DNA of 64,000 bases, taken from the NCBI GenBank assembly GCA_947589055.1, contig CANPZL010000002.1, forward strand, positions 45,417-109,416, read 5' to 3'. Both the position numbers and the translations under genes were made by a program. How positions within the stretch are numbered: the first letter of the stretch is position 1; every line of letters starts with the position of its first letter. This document shows positions 54,693 through 63,824 of the stretch, piece after piece. The DNA comes from an uncultured Lachnospiraceae bacterium. GTDB taxonomy: Bacteria; Bacillota; Clostridia; Lachnospirales; Lachnospiraceae. A model generated the notes under the pieces. It was not told where the DNA came from, did no database searches, and saw nothing but the letters and a program-made list of their open reading frames with translations.

Positions 54693-56015
54693 TTATGATT
54701 CCTTTCTTTCTCTTATGATGAATTTAAGCGGTGTTCCCCGGAATCCAAAGGCTTCCCGGATCCGGTTTTCCAAATATCTGGTATAGGAAAAATGCATCAA
54801 TTCCTTATGATTGACAAACAGTACAAAGGTAGGCGGCTTTACGGATACCTGCGTCGCATAATAGATCCGCAGTCGTTTTCCCTTGTCGCTTGGCGGCTGC
54901 TGCATGACCACTGCTTCACTTATGATCTCATTTAATACACCCGTTCCGATCCGGAGGGCATGATTTTCTATGACTGTGTCAAGTACCTCAAACAGTTTGG
55001 GAAGCCGCTGTCCCGTTTTTGCAGATATAAAGAGCATCTCCGCATAGGGCATAAAGGAGAGAACATCCCGAATGTCTTGTGTAAATCGGTATATAGTCTT
55101 ATCGTTCTTTTCAATCAGATCCCATTTATTAACTGCTATGATCATTCCTTTGCCCCGATCATGGGCGATCCCGGCAATCTTGGCATCCTGCTCCGTTACG
55201 CCTTCCGCTGCGTCGATCACCAAAACCGCCACGTTACAGCGTTCCACAGCCGCTACCGTCCGAATAATGCTGTACCGCTCAATATCCTCCCGTACCCTGC
55301 TTTTTCGGCGCAGTCCGGCGGTATCGATAAAGACATATCTTGTCCCGTTCCGGATAACCTCCGTATCAATGGCGTCCCGTGTCGTACCGGCTATATCGGA
55401 AACGATCACCCGTTCCTCTCCCAGCAGTTTATTTATGATTGAGGACTTTCCTGCATTTGGTCTCCCGATGATCGCCACTCTGGGTCGTTCGTCCTCTTCT
55501 TCCTCCTGTGCGTCCGTTCCGAAATACTGTACCACCTGATCCAGCATATCCCCAAGTCCCAGACGGGAGCTGGCGGAAACCGGCTGCGGGTCTCCCAGTC
55601 CAAGATTATAAAACTCATATACATCCGGCATGAATTTTTCAAAGCTGTCTACTTTGTTCACGACTAAAACAATGGGCTTATGGGAACGCCGAAGCATATC
55701 CGCCACCTTATGATCTGCATCTACTAATCCTTCCCGAACATCTACCAGAAAGAGAATGACGTCGGCTGTTTCAATCGCAATCTCCGCCTGTTCCCGCATG
55801 AACCGTAGCAAAACATCCTTGCTTTCCGGCTCGATCCCACCGGTGTCGATCAGGGTGAAATGATAATTCAGCCATGTCACATCTGCATAGATCCGGTCTC
55901 TGGTCACGCCCGGCGTATCCTTGACAATGGAGATCTGTTCCCCTGCCAGTATATTAAACAATGTGGACTTACCGACGTTGGGGCGTCCAACGATTGCCAC
56001 GATAGGTTTGCTCAT
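54693..56015 (-). CDS. der: Ribosome-assembly GTPase Der (EngA)
   Basis: A 440-residue GTPase with two tandem G domains and a C-terminal KH-like domain. First G domain: [25 protein letters not shown]. Second: [35 protein letters not shown]. Der acts in 50S subunit maturation. Length equals the family norm. It overlaps the DUF512 gene by four bases and abuts plsY. Confidence 0.98.
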   Translation of the reverse strand: MSKPIVAIVGRPNVGKSTLFNILAGEQISIVKDTPGVTRDRIYADVTWLNYHFTLIDTGGIEPESKDVLLRFMREQAEIAIETADVILFLVDVREGLVDADHKVADMLRRSHKPIVLVVNKVDSFEKFMPDVYEFYNLGLGDPQPVSASSRLGLGDMLDQVVQYFGTDAQEEEEDERPRVAIIGRPNAGKSSIINKLLGEERVIVSDIAGTTRDAIDTEVIRNGTRYVFIDTAGLRRKSRVREDIERYSIIRTVAAVERCNVAVLVIDAAEGVTEQDAKIAGIAHDRGKGMIIAVNKWDLIEKNDKTIYRFTQDIRDVLSFMPYAEMLFISAKTGQRLPKLFEVLDTVIENHALRIGTGVLNEIISEAVVMQQPPSDKGKRLRIYYATQVSVKPPTFVLFVNHKELMHFSYTRYLENRIREAFGFRGTPLKFIIRERKES

Positions 56016-57403
56016 TTCTTTTTCTCCTTACCGATTATGGCTTGAATAAAGCCCATTCCATTCGATTTTACAATATGCACCGGTACTTGTAAAGCCCTTT
56101 GGACATCTTCCAGCGTAACATCATCTAAGAAGATCGGTTCGTCCGCCTTTAATACCACACTGGGCAGAATCACCCGTTCTCCCAGTTCTTTTCCTTTTAG
56201 CTGTTCCAGTATATCTCCCGCTGTAAGCAGTCCGGCAACAGTTATAGATTCCCCGAAAAAATGATTTATGATCGGTATTACCTGAATCTTAAGATTCGGG
56301 TATTTTTCTTTCATTCTGTCCGCTGCCTGACACAGGCAGGGATAAAAAAGCTTAGCAGTTACCAGGGTAACGTTTCGTTTCCTTCTATCTCCCCTGCACT
56401 GTTCCAGCGCCTCTTCCAATTCCTCCCAAAACTGCCGGATCATGCCGACGCCGTTTTCATACTGCACATACCCGTCATACCGGTCCGCTTCAGGCACCTT
56501 TTCCTCCGCCAGCAGATACCATTCGTCGCTGGCATGAACAAAATGGATGCCATGCTGCTTCCATGCTACCTTCTGGAATTGATGAATAACGTCCAGTACC
56601 TGTTTCGCATCTTCTTTCCGAAACGGTTCCAGCGGATACAATCCTTCCCGGTATTTTGTCAGTCCTACCGGCACCACTGACAGGCTCTGCATACAAGGGG
56701 CATATTGGAGCAGATCCTCTATGGTATGAACCAGTTCGTCTCCGTCATTGATCCCCTTACACAACACAATCTGTCCATTCATCGGGATTTCCGCCTCATA
56801 CAGACGCTTGATCTTCTCAAGTGCTTCTCCTGCAAAACGGTTGGAAAGCATCTTGCACCGTAACTCTTTATTGGTCGTATGTACGGATATATTGATCGGT
56901 GCCAGCCGAAACCGGATGATCCGTTCAATATCCTTTTCTGACATATTCGTCAAGGTAACATAATTCCCCTGCAAAAACGACAAGCGGGAGTCGTCATCTT
57001 TAAAATACAAGGTTTTGCGCATTCCCTTCGGCATCTGGTCGATAAAGCAGAAGATACATTTGTTCCGGCAAGAGCGGTATTCGTCCATCAGGCCGCTCTC
57101 AAATATCAGCCCTAAATCTTCATCCTCCTCTTTTTCGATCTCCAGTTCCCATTCTTCTCCGTTTTCCTTTTGGATCAGTAATACAACTGTTTCCGCCTCG
57201 ATCATAAACTGATAATCAAAAATATCCTCGACGGTTTCCCCATTGACTGCCAGCAGCCAGTCTCCGGGTTTTAGTTCCAGCTCCTGCCCAATGCTGCCCG
57301 CTAAAACTTCTTTTATTTGATGCGCATGTTTTCCTGTGCGCTTCTGTATGCAGTTTGGTTCATAAAAACCATGATTATAGGTTTCCTGCTTCTTTTCATC
57401 CAT
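56012..57403 (-). CDS. DUF512 radical-SAM protein with PDZ domain
   Basis: A 463-residue protein. A PDZ-like domain ([23 protein letters not shown], about residues 42-65) is followed by a radical-SAM cluster [16 protein letters not shown] and [17 protein letters not shown], then the DUF512 region. The family is widespread in clostridia next to der and its substrate is unknown. ATG at 57403 has a weak AGGT site. It overlaps der by four bases and follows pgeF by 44. Confidence 0.9.
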   Translation of the reverse strand: MDEKKQETYNHGFYEPNCIQKRTGKHAHQIKEVLAGSIGQELELKPGDWLLAVNGETVEDIFDYQFMIEAETVVLLIQKENGEEWELEIEKEEDEDLGLIFESGLMDEYRSCRNKCIFCFIDQMPKGMRKTLYFKDDDSRLSFLQGNYVTLTNMSEKDIERIIRFRLAPINISVHTTNKELRCKMLSNRFAGEALEKIKRLYEAEIPMNGQIVLCKGINDGDELVHTIEDLLQYAPCMQSLSVVPVGLTKYREGLYPLEPFRKEDAKQVLDVIHQFQKVAWKQHGIHFVHASDEWYLLAEEKVPEADRYDGYVQYENGVGMIRQFWEELEEALEQCRGDRRKRNVTLVTAKLFYPCLCQAADRMKEKYPNLKIQVIPIINHFFGESITVAGLLTAGDILEQLKGKELGERVILPSVVLKADEPIFLDDVTLEDVQRALQVPVHIVKSNGMGFIQAIIGKEKKK

Positions 57404-57447
57404 AGATTTTACCTGTTTGTTTCACTTCTACTGTCTTTTCTTATCCT

Positions 57448-58296
57448 CTACTCCGGCAGCATGATAACTGCTCCCAGATTCCCACGTTTTCCCTTGCTCG
57501 CACGATGGGAAAACAAAAGCGCCGGATTGCAGCAGGTGCATAGATCGGTAATCTCCAGATGTTCCTCTTTTATCCCTGCTGTCAACAAAATATAACGGTT
57601 GGCGGCCCAGAGATCCAACTGATATTTCTCTCCTCTGCCCGGTTTTATGATGTCTCGGCACGCCTCTTGTGGAAAAGCATCTCTGAATGCTTCTGCGACC
57701 TCGCCTCCAACCTCATAACAGTTCTGACAGATGGAAGGACCGATGGCGCATCGGATGTCGCCCGGCCGGGAACCATATTCCTGCTCCATTTTATGTATCA
57801 TACAGGCGCCGATTCCGGCTGTCGTTCCCCGCCAGCCGGAATGTGCCAGTCCCACTACCTTATGTACCGGATCGCTGAAAAACAACGGAACGCAATCCGC
57901 ACTAAAGATCATCAGCGGTGTTTCCGGCACATTCGTCATCAAACCGTCAATGGAAGAAATATCACTTTCCCTTGTGATTCCTTTTCCCCAGTCCTTTTCC
58001 GTTACCTTATAGATACGATTGCTGTGTACCTGATCGGAAGCCACCAGATGATTTTCATCATAACCGACTGCTTTGGCAAATCTTCTGTGGTTTTCCATCA
58101 CAGCCTGTATATCATCTCCCCGATGAAAGTCCAGATTCATGGAAGCCAGATCCCCCTGACTGACGCCGCCGATCCGGGTGCTGAAACCGTGCAGAACCCC
58201 GGTCTGCTCCAGCCCCGGAAATGTAAAAAACAATACGCCATCCTTTTCCTGCATATGGGTGGTTCGAATCTGCTTTGCATATTTTATGGGTGTCAT
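57448..58296 (-). CDS. pgeF: Multicopper-oxidase-like PgeF (YfiH) family protein
   Basis: A 282-residue protein of the DUF152/YfiH family, called polyphenol oxidase or purine nucleoside phosphorylase; in Escherichia coli it removes misincorporated serine from peptidoglycan precursors. Metal-site motifs: VASDQVHSNRIYKV, SADCVPLFFSDP, GLAHSGWRGTTAGI and CGGYxC-like NCYEVGGEVA. C-terminal DLCTCCNPALLFSHRASKGKRGN is typical. ATG follows AAGGAG. Neighbours are yraN and the DUF512 gene. Confidence 0.9.
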   Translation of the reverse strand: MTPIKYAKQIRTTHMQEKDGVLFFTFPGLEQTGVLHGFSTRIGGVSQGDLASMNLDFHRGDDIQAVMENHRRFAKAVGYDENHLVASDQVHSNRIYKVTEKDWGKGITRESDISSIDGLMTNVPETPLMIFSADCVPLFFSDPVHKVVGLAHSGWRGTTAGIGACMIHKMEQEYGSRPGDIRCAIGPSICQNCYEVGGEVAEAFRDAFPQEACRDIIKPGRGEKYQLDLWAANRYILLTAGIKEEHLEITDLCTCCNPALLFSHRASKGKRGNLGAVIMLPE

Positions 58297-58307
58297 TACA
58301 ATCTCCT

Positions 58308-58649
58308 TTAGAATGCGTTTTGAATATATTGAAGCTCCCTGCCAAGAATCGATATGACATCAAAGCGTATGGGAATCTCTTCCGGAAGCCGATGCTCCCA
58401 CTGGTAGTATCGGGCAGTCTTGCGGATCCGCCTCTGTTTTGCCGCAGTTACCGCCTCCGCCGGATAGCCTTTGTCTGTATTGCTTCGGTATTTTACCTCC
58501 ACAAACAGCAGATACCTGCCATCGCTGGCAATTATATCGATTTCCCCCTGTGGACAGCGGTAATTTTGTTCGATCACCCGAATCCCCTGCTCCTTTAGAT
58601 ACTCGGCTGCCAGCACTTCATATTTTGTTCCAATCGCCCGATTATTGAT
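58308..58649 (-). CDS. yraN: YraN-family (UPF0102) nuclease-fold protein, probable AUC start
   Basis: A 113-residue protein with the YraN pattern: NNRAIGTKYEVLAAEYLKEQG at the start (shown in part), NYRCPQGEIDIIA and LLFVEVKYR, a restriction-endonuclease-like core. Function is unresolved. The best ribosome site AAAGGAG lies seven bases before an ATC codon at 58649, exactly where family members begin. In-frame ATG (58715) and TTG (58712) codons lie 44 bases inside the upstream gene, without a good site. Initiation at AUC is therefore my call; a sequencing error (ATG to ATC) is possible. Confidence 0.75.
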   Translation of the reverse strand: MNNRAIGTKYEVLAAEYLKEQGIRVIEQNYRCPQGEIDIIASDGRYLLFVEVKYRSNTDKGYPAEAVTAAKQRRIRKTARYYQWEHRLPEEIPIRFDVISILGRELQYIQNAF

Positions 58650-58671
58650 GTTCTTTCTCCTTTTCGGTCTT

Positions 58672-59022
58672 TTATTTCTCCAGCTTGCTCCGCAGTTTAT
58701 CCATTTTATCAACATAGATAAGGATTTCTGCTACTACGCCATACAGTTCCGGCGGAATGTAGTCGCCGATTTCCAGATTCATCAGGGTATCTGCCAGTCC
58801 CTTGTCCACATAGGTGGGTACATCGTTCTCCTTTGCCCGTTCAATGATCCGTTCCGCCAGTTCTCCACGTCCGGCCGCTACTACCTGCGGCGCATGATCG
58901 CCGGGATCATAGGCTAATGCGACTGCCTTTTTTACTTCCCCCTGTGGAGCTTCTTTCTTTCGTTTTTCCTTATCGCCCCGATATTCATACGGTCGCTCAT
59001 ATTGAGAAAGTTTATTTGCCAT
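58672..59022 (-). CDS. FlhB C-terminal-like protein (YlqH type)
   Basis: A 116-residue protein matching only the cytoplasmic C-terminal domain of FlhB/YscU export-switch proteins: AVALAYDPGDHAPQVVAAGRG, then VPTYVDKGLADTL and YIPPELYGVVAEIL. The cleavage tetrapeptide NPTH is replaced by GEVK, so it would not self-cleave. Bacillus has the same gene as ylqH beside ylqG, rnhB and ylqF. ATG at 59022 follows GGAGGAG. No flagellar genes are nearby. Confidence 0.88.
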   Translation of the reverse strand: MANKLSQYERPYEYRGDKEKRKKEAPQGEVKKAVALAYDPGDHAPQVVAAGRGELAERIIERAKENDVPTYVDKGLADTLMNLEIGDYIPPELYGVVAEILIYVDKMDKLRSKLEK

Positions 59023-59058
59023 ATTCTGCTCCTCCAATCAAAGGACTACGATCTTTCG

Positions 59059-60786
59059 TCAGGTACGCATATCAAAGGTATAGCGTTTGACTCCGGTTAC
59101 CAGGTCCTGATCCAGCATTTCTTCCACAACCGGATCCGGTAGTATCTGTGCCTTTGTCTTTGGCTGTTCTTCTGCCACCTTGACCTCGTTGGTAAAATGA
59201 AAGCCCTTCTCCTCCAGCTTTTGCGTTAAGTCCTCCATATTTTCCGCAAGAACAGTAACGGAGGTCTGATCTGCCAGTGTAAAGGAAGCATGGAGCATTT
59301 TGTCCTTTAGGCGAACCAATATATCCGTGCTGCCTAAGTTCGGCATATCCAGATGCAGCAAAACCCTTACGCCATCCGCCTGTTGCAGGCGCTTCTTATT
59401 CGCATATACGAACAGTTCCGAATTGGCTTCCTGTCCACTCATCTTCATGGGAAGCTGTGCAAAAATAAACTGCTGGTTTAACTGCTGCATGAATTGCAGA
59501 TTTTCACGCATATTTTTAGACTGTTCTGAAAACTGCCTGCCGGACTGGCCGTCGGAAGCGAGACTTTCCTCCATCTGTGCGGCCTGCCGATAGATTTTTT
59601 CATACAACCGATCGATGTCTTTCGGTTCCTTCATGGCATCCGGCTTCATCAGCCATTGTTCCTGAATGCCCTTCTTTAACAGCTTCCGGTAATGGTCACT
59701 TTGGAAAAAGTTTTTTGCCGCCTGCTCGGAAATCAATCCCGTCTGCTCGATTAAATCACTGATCTGCGAGATTATACTACCGTATTCTTTGCCGCCATCT
59801 GTAAGCTCCTTCGCCGCCTCCTCCGGAATTCCCATCTCCGTCAGTTGTTCCCGAAGCCCGTTTAAAAACAGTCGTTCCGTTGCCGGGCTGTTACTGTCGG
59901 TAATGGTCTCCGGCTGGCCCGAACCTGCCTGTTCCTGAAGTCCTGCCTGCTGCCTGACTTCTGCTTCCGTTTCCTCTGGTACTGATAAGGTCTCTGGGGC
60001 AGCCGCATTGGTCTCTCCTGCCATCGTTTCCGGCAGAACGGTTTCCGTTCCCATACCGTCGCTTTTCCAGCCAAAGATGTCCATTAACTGACGATTCAGA
60101 GTTTGGAGCTGTTCCAAATCCTTCGTTTCACTTCCGGTTTCTAATGTCTGCTCCAACCCGTCTAATACCTGCTGCATGGCCTGTGTCAGCTGATGCTGAT
60201 GTACCGTATACTGTGCAAACTGACGGACATTGACTGCATTTACCGGAATTCCCAAACGGTTCATGTCGATCAGCTGCCGTATATCCGCTTCTGGCAGCCG
60301 CATGGACTGCTGCATCACCTTTCGCATACTTTCCTTATCCAGAGGCATTCCTGCCTCCATCAGCTGCCGGGCAATGGTATAATTTCGTTTAGTAAGGGCA
60401 AACCCGTTTGCGGTCAGTGCCTTTTCTGCCGCCACATTCTGTCCGTCCGCAGTACCATTCTCTAGCGGGCGAATAAATATCTGTTCTCCTTGATTTTCTT
60501 TTACCTCAAACAACAGCCGCTGTCCGATGTTTAACTCCAGCGCTTCTCCAAGCCTTGCATTGATCGTCTGCTGGTTATTAAGAAGGATCGTAACATCTTT
60601 TGCAGTAATGTTTAAGATTTCTCCTGAAAATACCTGTCCCTGCTGCAACGCCGGACCGCCGGAAGCAGTCCCGTTCGTTTCAGAGATAGATGTACCTGCG
60701 GTAATATTCCGCAAGGCTTCTCCTACTGTTTTTTTACTTTGGCTGTCCCAATTTTCAGTTGTATGAAATCCCTGTAAAATATTCAT
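59059..60786 (-). CDS. FliK-like protein (YlqG type)
   Basis: A 575-residue, Gln-rich protein. The C-terminal part (about 460-550) looks like the flagellar hook-length control domain (GVRVLLHLDMPNLGSTDILVR and TSVTVLAENMEDLTQKLEEKG in parts). The N-terminal half is rich in Gln, Glu and Thr with low complexity. Partner of the FlhB-like protein downstream; both occur in non-flagellated Firmicutes. ATG at 60786 follows GGAG. Its role outside flagella is unknown. Confidence 0.8.
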   Translation of the reverse strand: MNILQGFHTTENWDSQSKKTVGEALRNITAGTSISETNGTASGGPALQQGQVFSGEILNITAKDVTILLNNQQTINARLGEALELNIGQRLLFEVKENQGEQIFIRPLENGTADGQNVAAEKALTANGFALTKRNYTIARQLMEAGMPLDKESMRKVMQQSMRLPEADIRQLIDMNRLGIPVNAVNVRQFAQYTVHQHQLTQAMQQVLDGLEQTLETGSETKDLEQLQTLNRQLMDIFGWKSDGMGTETVLPETMAGETNAAAPETLSVPEETEAEVRQQAGLQEQAGSGQPETITDSNSPATERLFLNGLREQLTEMGIPEEAAKELTDGGKEYGSIISQISDLIEQTGLISEQAAKNFFQSDHYRKLLKKGIQEQWLMKPDAMKEPKDIDRLYEKIYRQAAQMEESLASDGQSGRQFSEQSKNMRENLQFMQQLNQQFIFAQLPMKMSGQEANSELFVYANKKRLQQADGVRVLLHLDMPNLGSTDILVRLKDKMLHASFTLADQTSVTVLAENMEDLTQKLEEKGFHFTNEVKVAEEQPKTKAQILPDPVVEEMLDQDLVTGVKRYTFDMRT

Positions 60787-60861
60787 ACGTTCTTCTCCAT
60801 ACAAATAGTATCAAAAACCCGATTTTCAGATTCTAAGACTTAAGAACAGAAAACCCAACGA

Positions 60862-61620
60862 TTATATAAAATGCTTAATAAACGTGCGGCGGTGGATCTC
60901 ACACGGTCCGTATTTACGAATTGCCTCTATATGCTCCGCCGAACCGTATCCTTTGTTTCTTGCAAATCCATATTCCGGATACAGTTCATCATATACCCGC
61001 ATTAACCGATCCCGTTCCACCTTCGCCAGTATGCTGGCGGCGGCTATGGATATGCTTTTCGTATCTCCTTTTATTATCGGCACCTGTGGCTGTTTTACTA
61101 AGGGAATCGTCACTGCATCATTCAACAGGATCTGGGGTTCTACAGACAGCTTGCTGATCGCCTGACGCATTGCCACATAATCCGCCTGTAGGATATTCAT
61201 TTCATCAATAGCGTTTACGTCTGCAATCCCTACCGCATAACTGATCGCCACCATTCGGATTTCCTCATATAATTCTTCCCGCTTTTTCTCACTAAGCTGT
61301 TTCGAGTCATTCAGATACAGTATATTTACGTCCTTCGGAAGTATGACTGCGGCAGCCATGACCGGACCGGCCAGCGGTCCTCTTCCAACCTCATCAATTC
61401 CACAGACATAATCATATTGCTGCCAATATTCATATTCATAACCTTTCATTTCTTCAATTCGCTGCAGCTCTGCCTGCCACTGCTGTAACCGTTTTCTGGC
61501 TCTGGCTATCTCTTTTTGTACCCCTGCCCTTTCATCCGTTCCATAAGCAGCAAGATAATCGGGCAACTCCTCATAAGAGGCATGCTGCAATAACATTTTT
61601 ATCTCTTGTATACTACTCAT
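60862..61620 (-). CDS. rnhB: Ribonuclease HII
   Basis: A 252-residue RNase HII that removes ribonucleotides from DNA. The catalytic motif CGIDEVGRGPLAGPV, the LNDSKQLSEKKREELY segment and SIAAASILAKVERDRLM are present, with GYGSAEHIEAIRKYGPCEIHRRTF at the end (shown in part). The N-terminal 70 residues form the extra domain seen in Firmicute RnhB. ATG follows GGAGAAGG. Confidence 0.97.
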   Translation of the reverse strand: MSSIQEIKMLLQHASYEELPDYLAAYGTDERAGVQKEIARARKRLQQWQAELQRIEEMKGYEYEYWQQYDYVCGIDEVGRGPLAGPVMAAAVILPKDVNILYLNDSKQLSEKKREELYEEIRMVAISYAVGIADVNAIDEMNILQADYVAMRQAISKLSVEPQILLNDAVTIPLVKQPQVPIIKGDTKSISIAAASILAKVERDRLMRVYDELYPEYGFARNKGYGSAEHIEAIRKYGPCEIHRRTFIKHFI

Positions 61621-61638
61621 TATCCTTCTCCGTTCCCT

Positions 61639-62274
61639 CTACTCCTGTTTTTTATCAATTCGTCCGAATTCCCTTAAAGGCCATAAACGAATCAAAACCT
61701 TCCCTTCCAGCTCCTCCCGCATAATTGGTCCGATTTCTTCGGAACGACTATCCTGACTATTATTTCGATTATCTCCCAAAACAAAATATTCTCCATCGCC
61801 TAAGGTTATCGGTTCAGAAGCAAGTCCCCGTTTCGTTTCCTGTATCACCGCATTTCCATAGTCCTCTTCAAGCGGAACGCCTTCATTATGGATCGTACCG
61901 TCGTTTTCAGCATAAATGGTCTCGGATGTCCCGATATAGATTCCGCCTTCCGGATCAATGTATACGGTTTCTCCCGGAAGTCCAATGATCCGCTTGATAT
62001 AATAAGTTTCCTTGTCCTGAACCGATACTACCACAATGTCAAACCGGTCCGGTTCCTGGAATCGGTAGCTCAAGCGATCCAGCCAGACGCTTTCACCGTC
62101 ATGCAGGGTATTTTCCATGGAATGTCCGATCACCTCTGAACGGCTCCCTACATAATTCCAGATCAGAAATAACAAAAGTGCGATTGCAAAGATAAAACCG
62201 ACTGTTTTTAATAGCTCATGCGCAATCTTAAGCTCATCATCATATTCAACCTGCCCTTTATAAAAAATCCCCAT
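61639..62274 (-). CDS. lepB: Signal peptidase I
   Basis: A 211-residue membrane-bound signal peptidase. One N-terminal helix (about residues 22-42) precedes the catalytic Ser in GHSMENTL and Lys in YYIKRIIGLPGE; the box GDNRNNSQDSR and the final IRLWPL segment are conserved. It removes signal peptides from exported proteins such as the adhesins here. ATG follows AGGTGAAA. A second signal peptidase gene ends at 63825. Confidence 0.95.
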   Translation of the reverse strand: MGIFYKGQVEYDDELKIAHELLKTVGFIFAIALLLFLIWNYVGSRSEVIGHSMENTLHDGESVWLDRLSYRFQEPDRFDIVVVSVQDKETYYIKRIIGLPGETVYIDPEGGIYIGTSETIYAENDGTIHNEGVPLEEDYGNAVIQETKRGLASEPITLGDGEYFVLGDNRNNSQDSRSEEIGPIMREELEGKVLIRLWPLREFGRIDKKQE

Positions 62275-62287
62275 GCTTTCACCTGCT

Positions 62288-63142
62288 CTATGGACGCTCC
62301 AGTGTAATTTGTCCCAGTTTTCCGTTCCTGTAATTTTCTAATACGATTGACGCCGCCTTGTCATAATCCGGCAGATTTCCTTTTAATTTACACTGACGCT
62401 GCTGTGCGATCTGCTCCAACACTTTATAGCATTCTTCCGCTTCATTCACCCCGTAATGCTTTGCTAAGATTCCGGGATATGCATGCTGCAAATACCGGAT
62501 AAATTCCAACGCCAGTTCCCGAATATTTAAAATATCATCATTTATGGATCCAATGATCGCCAGCCGGCGGCCTACCTCCTGATCCTCAAATTTCGGCCAG
62601 AGGATTCCGGGCGTATCCAGCATTTCAATCTGTTTGTTCAACCGGATCCACTGCTTTCCTTTTGTTACACCCGGTTTATTCCCCGTCTTAGTACATGCCT
62701 TTCCGGCAAACGAATTGATAAACGTGGATTTCCCCACATTGGGGATTCCCACGATCATTGCACGGAGAGGACGATTTATAATTCCTCGTTTCCGGTCCCG
62801 TTCCAGCTTTTCCCTGCAAGTCTCCTGTACCGTACCGGCAATCGCTTTCATACCGGCGCCAGTCTTGGCGTTTATCTTCAATACAGCATATCCCTGCTTC
62901 TTATAATATTGCTCCCATTCTTCCGTCGCCGTATCATCTGCTAAATCCGCCTTATTTAAAAGGAGTAACCGGTATTTTTGATTTGCCAACTCGTCTATAT
63001 CGGGATTTTTACTGCTAAAAGGAATTCTTGCATCTACAAGCTCGATAACAATATCTATCAGCTTTATATTTTCCTGCATCATCCTGATCGCCTTTGTCAT
63101 ATGGCCCGGATACCAGTTAATGTTTGTCTTATTGTCGCTCAT
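62288..63142 (-). CDS. rbgA: Ribosome biogenesis GTPase RbgA (YlqF)
   Basis: A 284-residue circularly permuted GTPase: NWYPGHMTKA start, G4 NKADLA first, then G1 GIPNVGKST, G2/G3 PGVTKGKQW and DTPGILWP. RbgA is needed for late 50S assembly in Firmicutes. Start at 63142 is chosen because homologues begin just before NWYPGHM; its ribosome site is weak (AGAGA). In-frame upstream codons overlap the flavoprotein gene and lack a site. Confidence 0.95.
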   Translation of the reverse strand: MSDNKTNINWYPGHMTKAIRMMQENIKLIDIVIELVDARIPFSSKNPDIDELANQKYRLLLLNKADLADDTATEEWEQYYKKQGYAVLKINAKTGAGMKAIAGTVQETCREKLERDRKRGIINRPLRAMIVGIPNVGKSTFINSFAGKACTKTGNKPGVTKGKQWIRLNKQIEMLDTPGILWPKFEDQEVGRRLAIIGSINDDILNIRELALEFIRYLQHAYPGILAKHYGVNEAEECYKVLEQIAQQRQCKLKGNLPDYDKAASIVLENYRNGKLGQITLERP

Positions 63143-63173
63143 TTCAATCTCTTTCTTGTCATTATTACCATTA

Positions 63174-63797
63174 TTATAATCCATCTGAAAAACTTGTAAA
63201 CGCAGCGGTTTCCTTTTCAGGAAGCCCATACGCTTCTTTTCCAAGCTTTATCGCCTTCAGCATAAATGCCATATTTCTTCCCAGATTTCGCATTATCTGA
63301 AGACCTTCCAAATCCTTTTCCACATCCTCTGCCTGGAATCCGTGTACCTCATTCCAATAAGAACTGGTTACGATAGGCATATTCGCTATAGAAAAATACT
63401 TATTTATTTCATCAAATGCGGATGTACTCCCTGCCCGTCTTGATGACAACACAGCCGCTCCGACCTTCATTGTTTTATCAAAGTGCGTGCTGTAAAAGAG
63501 ACGGTCTAACAGTGATAATATCGTCCCATTTGCACCGGAATAATATACTGGCGACCCAATGATGATTCCATCTGCTGTCTCGAATTCAACTGCCACCTCA
63601 TTTACTAAATCATCAAATACGCATTTTCCTTTTTCCCTGCATCCATTACAGGCAATACAGCCCCTTATATCCTGATTGCCTGCCAGAATCGTTTTCGTTT
63701 CGATTCCTTCCTTGAGCAAGGTTTCTTCAACCTCTTTTAATGCCCTTGCCGTACATCCGTTCCGATTTGGACTTCCATTCAATAATAATACTTTCAT
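63174..63797 (-). CDS. Iron-sulfur flavoprotein (NADPH-dependent FMN reductase fold)
   Basis: A 207-residue flavodoxin-like protein. FMN-binding GSPNRNGCTARAL (about residues 8-20) is followed by the compact cysteine motif C-x2-C-x2-C-x5-C in GCIACNGCREKGKC, characteristic of archaeal/clostridial iron-sulfur flavoproteins that carry one 4Fe-4S cluster. GSPVYYSGANGT is the second flavin loop. ATG follows AAGGAGG. It lies between two signal peptidase genes and rbgA, probably a local insertion in that block. Confidence 0.9.
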   Translation of the reverse strand: MKVLLLNGSPNRNGCTARALKEVEETLLKEGIETKTILAGNQDIRGCIACNGCREKGKCVFDDLVNEVAVEFETADGIIIGSPVYYSGANGTILSLLDRLFYSTHFDKTMKVGAAVLSSRRAGSTSAFDEINKYFSIANMPIVTSSYWNEVHGFQAEDVEKDLEGLQIMRNLGRNMAFMLKAIKLGKEAYGLPEKETAAFTSFSDGL

Positions 63798-63824
63798 ATT
63801 TTCCTCCTTTTACCGCTTTCGCAA

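Noticed and set aside
57559..58311. 250-residue open frame on the plus strand
   Set aside because: It is antisense to pgeF, whose motifs and ribosome site are clear.
58672..60786. Flagellar or type III secretion cluster
   Set aside because: Only FlhB C-terminal-like and FliK-like genes occur, in the ylqG/ylqH position by rnhB; no other export genes are present.
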